NCBI GenBank assembly: GCA_964607755.1 | Contig: CAZSMC010000102.1 | Coordinates: 1-11,049, forward strand | DNA: 11,049 bases | Reading direction: 5' to 3' | DNA from: CAZSMC01 sp964607755 | GTDB taxonomy: Bacteria > Zhuqueibacterota > Zhuqueibacteria > Residuimicrobiales > Krinioviventaceae | Shown here: piece by piece, positions 1 through 6,517 of the stretch | How positions within the stretch are numbered: position 1 is the stretch's first letter | Layout of the letters: each line of letters starts with the position of its first letter | The notes under the pieces: model-generated | The model's database searches: none | Told to the model about the DNA's origin: nothing | Seen by the model: the letters and a program-made list of their open reading frames with translations, nothing else | Position numbers and translations under genes: made by a program

Positions 1-397
1 GATCTTGTATTTTTTCATAGTGATATTATATGCAATACCATCGGTAAATGCAACGTTTTTCTAAAAACATTTGTTCCACTTTGTTATTTAGTTAGGTTCT
101 CGCATCAATTTTTATTACGGTATAACCAGTAATTAAACAACTTTTAAATATTCAAACAAAAAATTAAAAAAGATATAAAATATTACAATACTTTTGTTCT
201 ACAAGCGCCGCATATTATACGGACCTTCCTAACCTCGCATTGATAATGATAAACAGAAAGAATGGATGACAGAAAAATATCTCTAAACTGATTTTGACAC
301 GTTATACACCCCATCCTGCCCCGGTTTTTATTGAACGCACATGATTTACTTTTATCTAACCATTTTTCAATTAAAAATCAAGAATAAATTCGAGAAA
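1..397. other. AT-rich non-coding spacer
   Basis: I see no plausible gene here on either strand. The stretch is strongly AT-rich with several A and T runs, and frames are broken by many stops. Its right part (about 292-383) carries one copy of a dispersed repeat described separately. The end of the ATPase remnant lies directly to its right, so this is the 3' flank of that remnant. Confidence 0.6.
292..383. repeat. Dispersed repeat, copy A
   Basis: Positions 341-382 match 3793-3834 at 37 of 42 bases without gaps, in the same orientation. Weaker similarity extends leftwards: both copies have TTTTGACA, then C-C-C-G-G-T, then TGAAC a little before the core. This copy ends 15 bases short of the stop codon of the AAA ATPase remnant. 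Its nature is unknown. It could be an old non-autonomous element, a duplicated 3' flank or a shared recombination scar. No target duplication or terminal inverted repeat was seen. Confidence 0.55.
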
Positions 398-1215
398 TCA
401 GCATAATGAATATAAAAAACCAAAAAGGTGCAATGGTATTGTGTTGGCATCCGGGTATAAAATATCATCTTTGACAATAAAAGATTTTCCCAAATGATCT
501 TTTATCTGTTTCAATGATTTGCTCTTTCCGCCGATCTCGAAAAAATAATCCTGGACCTGAAAATCGCCAATCTTGCTGAAATAAATATTTTTACCAGCAT
601 TTTGAAGCATTTTTATAAAAAAGATTTCGCGGACTGTTCCCTTGTTGTATTCAAACCCGAGCTCATCGACAATAGCTTTATAAAGGTTTGAATTATCCAG
701 GTAAATTTTTTCAGTGCTTTTTAATAAATTGCTTCCCGCCCTTTTTTCGCGGACAAGACAGACCAGCCCGGTTTCGTTCAAGATGTTTAGATAATTTTCC
801 ACTGTTTTATTATCGAGACCAATATGCTTTGATATGCTATTGCGGTTTAGCTGTCCCGGCGGAATAGTTGACAGGTAGGACAAAATTTTTCGAAAATTGA
901 CCAAGTTTTCGGTTTTCAGTTTGTAAAAGTTCGAGATATCTTCATAAATAGTCTTATCTATGATATTCAAAATTTTTTGATGATAATTTTGTCTCTCCTC
1001 AAAAACAAAAGGATAATAACCAGCCTCGAGATATTCGATAAAATGCCCTTTTAATTTATGTATTGAAGCAGCAAGGTTGTCTTACCAGTGCCGCGCGGCC
1101 CAACTAATCCGGTCAATCGGTTTTCTATGTTGAACGAATTGAACAAGTAGCGGTGAGTGCTGTGTTGCGTATTTTTTAATAATCTACGATATGTAACCTT
1201 AAAATTATCTTTCAT
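398..1215 (-). pseudogene. AAA ATPase (DUF4143-type), internally deleted
   Basis: This is a remnant of an ATP-binding protein of the AAA plus DUF4143 type, usually near 400 residues. The 5' piece (1215 down to a TAA at 1051-1053, 54 codons) has the conserved start and an intact Walker A, GPRGTGKTT, followed by LLLQYI. The 3' piece is in another frame and is open from just before 1050. It reads LKGHFIEYLEAGYYPF and continues to the family's typical end (IPLHLFGFLY plus a few residues) at 398. From about 970 this piece could be read as 190 codons, but it would lack the P-loop. Between the pieces about 150 residues are missing, including Walker B (normally a hydrophobic stretch with DE), the sensor region and the start of DUF4143. 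The 3' piece keeps a winged-helix-like segment (about residues 40-75 of the piece). A functional ATPase is very unlikely. Family assignment is from recognition of these motifs. Confidence 0.8.
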
Positions 1216-1452
1216 TGGACTATATTCTAAAAATATTAATGATATTTTGGAGCATAGTCATAATATTTTATAATTCCAAGACATTCTTTGTATGACATGA
1301 AATACCTCAGTTACAATTCCAACAATGGGTCACAAAACGAGTAAATAACACATTATAATTGCAAATTTTGAAAATGATACAACAATTATGGCCTCACTGT
1401 TTATTCTTTTTATGGGCATTCGATAATGACAATATCTTTATGCCGGAACATC

Positions 1453-1689
1453 TCAACTATCTTTTTTCTCATCTGACCTGGCAACTTTTTCCTCATGCTT
1501 TTCAATAATTGCAGCCAGGGCTCGCAACGCCTCATTAACGGCATCGTGGTCAGGAAAATATTTTGCAACATCGGGGTCTATGATCACTATATTCGTCCCT
1601 TCAGCATACTTTTTTGCGTATTTGCCTCTGACACCTTTGCTAAAATCATATTCTTCCAGCATATCAGGATCTTGATGCATTTTTTTCAT
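1453..1689 (-). CDS. Small antitoxin-like protein, partner of BrnT remnant
   Basis: A 78-residue protein beginning MKKMHQDPDMLEEYDF, followed by a conserved KGVRGKYAKKYAEGTN block and then a strand-helix-helix-like stretch (NIVIID, PDVAKYF, DAVNEALRALAAII). I read the last part as a ribbon-helix-helix DNA-binding fold of the kind used by antitoxins. The frame is open upstream to 1791. I chose the ATG at 1689 because an AGAGG ribosome binding site lies 7 bases before it, and because the codons upstream encode the end of a BrnT toxin in another frame. Small proteins with this N-terminal block are, in my recollection, widespread and usually sit right after a toxin gene. The order here (toxin first, antitoxin second, short overlap) is the BrnT/BrnA order, although this sequence is not the classical BrnA. 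The highly charged C-terminus (EKHEEKVARSDEKKDS) is probably disordered. With the toxin truncated, the gene would be an orphan antitoxin. Confidence 0.7.
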   Translation of the reverse strand: MKKMHQDPDMLEEYDFSKGVRGKYAKKYAEGTNIVIIDPDVAKYFPDHDAVNEALRALAAIIEKHEEKVARSDEKKDS

Positions 1690-1789
1690 AATATGACCTC
1701 TCAGTTTTATTTGCTTTTCTTGCACTAATGATACGAATATTGTCGCCTCTTTTTTTTCCATTGCTTCCAATATGACAATCCTGACGATC
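1664..1789 (-). pseudogene. brnT: C-terminal remnant of a BrnT-type toxin
   Basis: In the frame ending with TGA at 1664-1666, 41 codons read through GDNIRIISARKA, then NKTERSYYE. This is the conserved C-terminal signature of BrnT, a RelE-fold ribonuclease toxin of about 90 residues (the family normally shows R-G-D-x-I-R-I-I-S-A-R-K-A and then E-R-x-Y-Y). No ATG or N-terminal half is present. Upstream the sequence runs directly into the stop codon of the hydrolase gene at 1788. The overlap of 26 bases with the antitoxin start is typical of toxin-antitoxin pairs and supports the assignment. The N-terminal half, with its catalytic residues, is gone, so no toxin can be made from this piece. Confidence 0.75.
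1697..1701 (-). promoter_or_regulatory. Ribosome binding site setting the antitoxin start
   Basis: AGAGG on the minus strand, 7 bases before the ATG at 1689. It lies inside the end of the BrnT reading frame. It decides against the longer reading from 1791, which has no comparable site. Confidence 0.6.
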
Positions 1790-3671
1790 ATTGAATCTCA
1801 TTTTCCAAAACACCCACTTTTAAATGACTGGGATACGCCCGAGATGTGTAGACCCGGTTGGTCACGCTTATGAAATCATCTGTGCTGGCTTTGAAGATAT
1901 TTGGGACGTATTTCTGCGGATTCCGGTCGACCAGCGGGAACCAGGTGCTCTGAATCTGAATCATGATCCGGTGTCCCCGCTTGAATGTGTGCAGGATATC
2001 CTGGAGTTCGAAAGCAACCGGCGTTATTCCATCCGGCGTAAACGGTTCGGGCTGTTCATAGCTCTCCCGGAACCGTCCCCGGAAAACCTCGCCCCTGACA
2101 AGCTGCTGCATGCCGCCCTTGTCCGGCTGATCACTCTTGTGATCATAGTAGGGGATCTCATTGGGATAGACATCGATTAATTTCACCACAAAATCTGACG
2201 CAGAGCCGGTGGTGGAAACATAGAGATTGGCCCGCCATGGTCCGGCGATGGTCACATTTTCTTTTAAAATCTCCGACTGAAAAACCAGTACATCCGGCCG
2301 GCGGGCCGCAAATCGCTGGTCTTCTGTCATGTACTCACGTTCCCAGTCAGTGGTGATTTTCAGCGTATAGGGAACCGGATTATCCGGATCACTAATATAG
2401 TCATTAAAAGTTGTATCAGACGCTGTTGGTTTGGTAAATGACAATCCGCCGCCCTGCTGCAGATAGAGCCGGCGTTTCTGCACGTTCTGTGGCGGCCACG
2501 CGTCGAATTTCCGCCAGCGATTGCTGCCGGTTTCAAAAACCAGCGCCTCCGGGAGGTCGAGGGGGTCATTGTCATCTTTTAAAAAATGGTTGAAAAACAA
2601 AAGATCGACGTGTTCCCGGTAATACTCTGACGTCTTGAACCCAAAATCAGCATCACCTAATGATTCGCCGTCACTCCACAACCAGCCGCCGTGAAACCAT
2701 GGCCCCATGACGAGCATATTAAAATTCCCCGGATTCTTTTCCTCGATGGATTGATACGTGTGCAGCGGCCCGTACAAATCTTCAGCATCGAACCATCCTC
2801 CGACCACCATGGTTGCCGCGGTGATGTTTTTGAGGTGAGGCAAAATATTACGCGACTGCCAGAATGCATCATAATTCGGATGCGCCACGACATCATTCCA
2901 GAAAGAGATGTCGTCATGAAAATAACGTTTATTGACGTTCTTTAACGGCCCCAAATCCAGAAAAAATTGATAGCCGTCAGGCGTCTTGTGCTCAAACCGT
3001 TCCGGCCATTCGGTTGTCAGGGTATCCGGCAGCCGGCCAAAATTGGCGAAAAAGTTAAACGTCAGATTTAGAATAAACGCACCGTGGTGATGCATATCGT
3101 CCCAAAACCAGTCGGCAATAGGAGCCTGCGGAGAAACGGCTTTGAGCGCCGGATGAGAATCGATCACGCCTGCCGAGCAATAGAATCCCGGATAAGAAAT
3201 GCCCCACATCCCGACGTTGCCGTTATGATCTTCAAGATGTTCGAGCAGCCACTCGATGGTATCGTACGTGTCCGTGCTTTCGTCGACATCTTTTGGTCCC
3301 TGTTTGTCCGGGATGTGCGGACGCATATTCACGAACCTGCCTTCGGACATGAACCGGCCTCTCACGTCCTGGAAAATGAATATAAAGCCCTCTTTTTCAA
3401 AAGCCTCGTGTGGTCCCAGCGCCTTTTTGTAATTGTCTGCGCCGTAAGGCGCGATGTTATAGGGTGTTCGGGTGAGCAAAATCGGATATTCTTTTGAATC
3501 ATCATAAGGTTTGTACACAGCAGTAAACAGCGTCACGCCGTCTCGCATCGGAATGCGATATTCGTATTTGGCGTAATGAGAACGGATATAATCGGCCTGG
3601 TCGGATTCCGAAGCATAGCTACTCGAGACAATCAGAATGCTAAAAGTGATGATCAGTTTTAAAGTTCGCAT
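1788..3671 (-). CDS. CocE/NonD family hydrolase, alpha-amino-acid ester hydrolase-like
   Basis: A 627-residue exported serine hydrolase of the S15/CocE family, apparently complete. Residues 1-20 form a signal peptide (positive start, hydrophobic core, then SYAS). The alpha/beta-hydrolase domain starts at about 36. TPYN near 69-72 supplies the likely oxyanion tyrosine, GISYPG puts the nucleophile at Ser159, WFDAED gives Asp295 and GPWFHGG gives His327. The C-terminal X-Pro dipeptidyl-peptidase type jelly roll runs from about 400 to 620. Asp295 is followed by Glu297 and Asp298, and an Asp pair sits at 191-192. In alpha-amino-acid ester hydrolases a matching carboxylate cluster binds the substrate's alpha-amino group. 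The likely substrates are therefore alpha-amino acyl esters, amides or small peptides outside the inner membrane. This is inference; cocaine esterase-like or acylase activities remain possible. The start has AAAGGA about 7 bases upstream. The stop abuts the BrnT remnant, suggesting the gene arrived by, or survived, a rearrangement there. Confidence 0.85.
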   Translation of the reverse strand: MRTLKLIITFSILIVSSSYASESDQADYIRSHYAKYEYRIPMRDGVTLFTAVYKPYDDSKEYPILLTRTPYNIAPYGADNYKKALGPHEAFEKEGFIFIFQDVRGRFMSEGRFVNMRPHIPDKQGPKDVDESTDTYDTIEWLLEHLEDHNGNVGMWGISYPGFYCSAGVIDSHPALKAVSPQAPIADWFWDDMHHHGAFILNLTFNFFANFGRLPDTLTTEWPERFEHKTPDGYQFFLDLGPLKNVNKRYFHDDISFWNDVVAHPNYDAFWQSRNILPHLKNITAATMVVGGWFDAEDLYGPLHTYQSIEEKNPGNFNMLVMGPWFHGGWLWSDGESLGDADFGFKTSEYYREHVDLLFFNHFLKDDNDPLDLPEALVFETGSNRWRKFDAWPPQNVQKRRLYLQQGGGLSFTKPTASDTTFNDYISDPDNPVPYTLKITTDWEREYMTEDQRFAARRPDVLVFQSEILKENVTIAGPWRANLYVSTTGSASDFVVKLIDVYPNEIPYYDHKSDQPDKGGMQQLVRGEVFRGRFRESYEQPEPFTPDGITPVAFELQDILHTFKRGHRIMIQIQSTWFPLVDRNPQKYVPNIFKASTDDFISVTNRVYTSRAYPSHLKVGVLENEIQ

Positions 3672-4011
3672 GAGTTTTCCTTTGATTTAAGAGTTTAGAC
3701 TGACATTTTAAGAGTCAACAGAATGACATGAAATATGCAAAGTGGTTTTGACAAAATGTTCGGTTTAGACTGTCCCGGTCAACTGAACATAAATGATTGA
3801 CGTTTATCTAACTATTTTTCAATAAAAATTCAAGGTCTTTTTGGAAAATGTTGGGCGAGACATAAGAAATGGTTTGGCAATAGATAATCGATATTTTTAT
3901 CCTGAATCGAAAACGTGCGGGCAAAACCGGAACAAATCTGGACCTCGCCCGATTGGACAGCGATTGTGTATGAGATCGAATCGTGTTTGCATCACAGGTA
4001 GCCATCGTTTT
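3672..4011. other. Spacer with repeat copy B and no supported gene
   Basis: No convincing gene. A 65-codon minus-strand frame (3808-4005) ends inside the dispersed repeat and matches nothing I know. It may be another eroded fragment or noise. GTTTAGACTG occurs twice, at 3693-3702 and 3763-3772, each followed within 25 bases by a GTCAAC. I saw no strong promoter for the hydrolase gene, only weak TTGACT/TAAACT boxes with a short spacer between 3690 and 3720. Confidence 0.5.
3745..3834. repeat. Dispersed repeat, copy B
   Basis: The second copy of the repeat at 292-383, in the same orientation. The core 3793-3834 is 88 percent identical to 341-382. The flanking match is patchy (TTTTGACA, CCCGGT, TGAAC). 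It lies about 180 bases past the 3' end of the M28 remnant, so both copies sit downstream of minus-strand gene remnants. Confidence 0.55.
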
Positions 4012-4507
4012 TTATAAAGATCGAACCAAATCATTCAATGACTCTGCTAGCTCTACGAGCTTTCTGCAGTCAACGATGTCAGGAGTGTCAGCCGATGTAT
4101 GCGTCACACTCCGCATCAGTCCCGGCATATACTCTGCCGTAAACGCCACTGCCGGAATCTCCCTCTGGACGAAGATCATGTGGTCTCCGCTGAACCACGG
4201 CTCGCCTTCAACCAGACCGTCAAATCGCTTAAAAACATCTTTTGCCTTCAACGGAATAGGGACTGACGTAGACTTAAGCCTTTTTAATCGTGGGTTAGGC
4301 TTGATCCTTCGTTGATGTAATCCAGACACTCGAAAGGGGTCGCATCAACCTCATATCCGTATTGACGGATTGTGTTGGCGAAAAATCGGTTGCTTCGCGA
4401 TTTCCGGGAGAACCTGTTCGCCGGTTCGGCTTGACACGGCACAACGTTCCCAGATAGAACTGGGATTTTTCACTGTAATCCTTTGGAGTGGTCATCTTTG
4501 TTTTCAT
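4012..4507 (-). pseudogene. M28 family aminopeptidase, two ends only, frameshifted
   Basis: Three frames must be joined to read this gene. Starting from the ATG at 4507 (GAGGA about 4 bases before), residues read as the N-terminus of an M28 zinc peptidase: SEKSQFYLGTLC, then NRRTGSPGNREATDF. At the five-A run 4381-4385 the frame must shift to continue as ANTIRQYGYEVDATPFECLD, which stops at 4284-4286. In a third frame the C-terminus follows: FDGLVEGEPWFSGDHMIFVQ, IPAVAFT, and THTSADTPDIVDCRKLVE to the stop at 4012. The His of THTSADT is the usual last zinc ligand. The middle of the protein, with the other zinc ligands and the catalytic Glu (roughly 200 or more residues), is deleted. The product would be inactive. 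Assignment rests on these conserved end motifs. Confidence 0.8.
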
Positions 4508-4575
4508 CGATTCCTCAAAGCGTTATCGCCGCCTCTTTTTGCTTTGACTATTACTGCTTTCATTTCCCTATTCTT

Positions 4576-5316
4576 TCAAAACAATCCGCATGTTAAAAAG
4601 AACACAGCCAGACCATGGGTCAGTACCGCCGGGATGACACCAAACCAGGACCTGACCAGACCGGCAAGGCACCCTTCCCAGAGGGCGAAAATCAGGATAT
4701 TGATTCCCACATTCGTGACATTAAAGGCCAGGAAAACGTGACCGAAAGCAAAGAACACACCGGATAAAAGCCCCGCCGGAACAAGCTTGATTTTTTCTTT
4801 TTCTGTCAGCCAGCCGTAGATGTATCCTCTGAAAAGAATCTCTTCATACAGATTTCCGGAGAGGGCTATGAAAAGAATAAAAGGCAAAAGATAAAGGGGC
4901 AGGGCACCGCCGCGCAGCTCTATGGGCACACCAAAGATGTAAATGAGAATTAACGGGAGGGCAGCGATAACAGCCCCGGCAAACCCAATCATGACTCCGA
5001 GTACTTTATTACCTTCGAACCATCTTACCAGTGGGGCGAGTTCAGGAGAAATGATTTGCATGAGAAACACAAAACCTATGCTGCTGAAACCAAGAACCAG
5101 GAGCGTAACCGGAAGGTCGATGAAACGGATCCACAGGAAAGCTTCATTTCCGATACGCCATATACCGAGAGGAGTCATGGCGTCCCTGGTGAAAATAAAA
5201 ATTATAATAAATAGAAACAGGTGGAGAAGAGGATGGGCGTTGCGCAGAAACAGGAAAAGAACGGCCGCAAGAACAAGGCCCGGCAGGAGCATCAACAGGT
5301 ATTCTGTCAAGATCAT
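4576..5316 (-). CDS. CPBP family intramembrane metalloprotease
   Basis: A 246-residue polytopic membrane protein with about seven hydrophobic segments. It carries the motifs of the CAAX protease and bacteriocin-processing (CPBP/Abi) family: EEILFR (Glu158, Glu159, Arg163), FAFGH (Phe189, His193) and a last His at 234 in a hydrophobic helix. These residues form the glutamate-histidine active site in the membrane. Members cleave prenylated proteins or peptides, or act in self-immunity and stress signalling; the substrate here cannot be told. The start at 5316 has only a weak purine-rich region (AAGAAG) upstream. It follows the carbonic-anhydrase-like gene on the same strand after 112 bases, so it may be the last gene of that unit or have its own promoter. 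CCAGCGCTGG, a perfect palindrome, lies in that gap at 5383-5392. The eroded M28 gene starts 68 bases downstream. Confidence 0.85.
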   Translation of the reverse strand: MILTEYLLMLLPGLVLAAVLFLFLRNAHPLLHLFLFIIIFIFTRDAMTPLGIWRIGNEAFLWIRFIDLPVTLLVLGFSSIGFVFLMQIISPELAPLVRWFEGNKVLGVMIGFAGAVIAALPLILIYIFGVPIELRGGALPLYLLPFILFIALSGNLYEEILFRGYIYGWLTEKEKIKLVPAGLLSGVFFAFGHVFLAFNVTNVGINILIFALWEGCLAGLVRSWFGVIPAVLTHGLAVFFLTCGLF

Positions 5317-5428
5317 AACGGCTTCTTTCTTTGATTTGAACAGTCGTTCAAAAATTAAATGTTTGTTTACGGCTCATACGGCCCAGCGCTGGCACTCACT
5401 GGTACGTTTTCGAGGCCGTGACAGTGTT

Positions 5429-5812
5429 TTATTCGCTGTCAACGATTTCATGGACCTGCCACTTTTCATCTACCCACAGGCCAATCACCGGAATGTTTGG
5501 ATATTGACGACGGAGAAATTCGATACCGGCAATCAGATGCTGCATTTGCTCTTTTTCTGTAGCCGGATTCCCGGCACAATCGTGATGGCCTGCAAGCGCC
5601 ATACCGACTGACGAGTGCTTTTCAACGGAAATATCGATTCGTCGACGGATGGATTGGATCAAATCTTCATCGGTCCGTTTCGCCAAAATAAGATTCGGGC
5701 CGGGCTCGGTGATAGAATCAACATTCTCGGCATTGAAACGGTCCTGCAGGTACCTGATAACAGGAAGCTGAACCCGGCCATCCATACAATTGATTGCCGT
5801 GCAAAAACTCAT
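5429..5812 (-). CDS. Small beta-carbonic-anhydrase-like protein
   Basis: A 127-residue cytosolic protein without a signal peptide. Near the start AINCMDGR supplies Cys9, Asp11 and Arg13, the same arrangement as the C-x-D-x-R of beta-carbonic anhydrases (zinc Cys plus the Asp/Arg dyad). GHHDCAGN (residues 75-82) supplies His76 and Cys79, the H-x-x-C zinc pair. TEPGPNLILA (35-44) is a further conserved segment. The protein is much shorter than a classic beta-carbonic anhydrase (about 200 residues), which fits the short carbonic-anhydrase-like family (Pro_CA_2 in Pfam, from memory). The zinc site looks complete, but I know of no proof that this subgroup hydrates CO2. The start has a strong AAAGGAG 5 bases upstream. 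It lies 43 bases after the gmhB-like gene and probably shares its transcript. Confidence 0.75.
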   Translation of the reverse strand: MSFCTAINCMDGRVQLPVIRYLQDRFNAENVDSITEPGPNLILAKRTDEDLIQSIRRRIDISVEKHSSVGMALAGHHDCAGNPATEKEQMQHLIAGIEFLRRQYPNIPVIGLWVDEKWQVHEIVDSE

Positions 5813-5855
5813 TGTGTCTCCTTTATGTCCTAATTCGCTGATTGCCTTTAATCTT

Positions 5856-6431
5856 TCATGTGGTTTTTATCCATTCAAGGATTATCCCGCTAGCCTCCTT
5901 GATTCCTCCGGCTACTTTGGTATCCCCTGGAATGTCATGCCGATGTTTCATCCCGTGCCCGGAGAGTACGTATATTCCATGTGCCCCGGCATTCCTGGCG
6001 AATTCCACATCATGCGGATGATCCCCGATCACGAAAGAACGTCCGAGATCGATCCCAAAGTCCTGTTTCGCCTTTTTGAGGAAATACGGATTGGGTTTAA
6101 TGCAGCGGCAACCAGATGTGCGTTCATGTGGGCATACGTATGTTTCCTGGAGCGTTATTCCATGCGTGAAGAGGTGCGAACGAATGTACCTATTCACGCA
6201 TTCGACTTCTTGCATGGAGATCGTACCTTTTTCCACACCCGACTGATTTGTGACAATGAACAGCGCAAAGTGAGCAGATAAACGACGAAGCGAAGAGACG
6301 GTGTCTTTGAAAAACACCACCTGGGCTGGGCTGGCCAGGTCACCGCGGTCCTCGATAATCGTACCGTCACGATCCAGGAATACTGCAGGGATTCCACTGT
6401 TTTGTTCCGTTTTCAAGTTACCCTCATTCAT
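5856..6431 (-). CDS. gmhB: HAD phosphatase, GmhB-like (heptose-1,7-bisphosphate)
   Basis: A 191-residue HAD-IIIA phosphatase. The motif order is FLDRDGT (nucleophile Asp20, acid/base Asp22), IVTNQSG (Thr61), the zinc-binding loop CPH...CRC (Cys100, His102, Cys108, Cys110), then KPNP (Lys112) and IGDHPHDVEFA (Asp137, Asp141). The zinc loop and size are those of D-glycero-D-manno-heptose 1,7-bisphosphate 7-phosphatase, which makes the heptose precursor for LPS core or S-layer glycans; the N-terminal half of HisB is the close alternative. No other heptose gene is in view, so the substrate is inferred. I place the start at the ATG at 6431 because most relatives have only a short tail before DRDGT. 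A TTG at 6416 with GAGGG 4 bases before it, or a TTG at 6500, is also possible. With the 6500 start the gap to the DUF4914 stop would be 17 bases. Confidence 0.8.
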   Translation of the reverse strand: MNEGNLKTEQNSGIPAVFLDRDGTIIEDRGDLASPAQVVFFKDTVSSLRRLSAHFALFIVTNQSGVEKGTISMQEVECVNRYIRSHLFTHGITLQETYVCPHERTSGCRCIKPNPYFLKKAKQDFGIDLGRSFVIGDHPHDVEFARNAGAHGIYVLSGHGMKHRHDIPGDTKVAGGIKEASGIILEWIKTT

Positions 6432-6517
6432 AGCCTTCAGCGAACGTGTGGGCTCAACCAAGTGTGGCCGGGAGCACGTTTCGATTCTGTCACGCCGCAA
6501 ACACCAACCATCTCATC

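Noticed and set aside
3690..3720. Promoter for the hydrolase gene
   Set aside because: TTGACT and TAAACT are only 15 bases apart and neither is a good match, so it is too weak to call.
3808..4005. 65-codon minus-strand frame downstream of the M28 remnant
   Set aside because: No family resemblance and no good start, and its end lies in the dispersed repeat. I treat it as non-coding or an unidentifiable fragment.
4943..5611. 222-codon plus-strand open frame
   Set aside because: Antisense to the CPBP protease and the carbonic-anhydrase-like gene, both of which carry clear motifs. Its translation is Arg/Ser-rich and low in structure.
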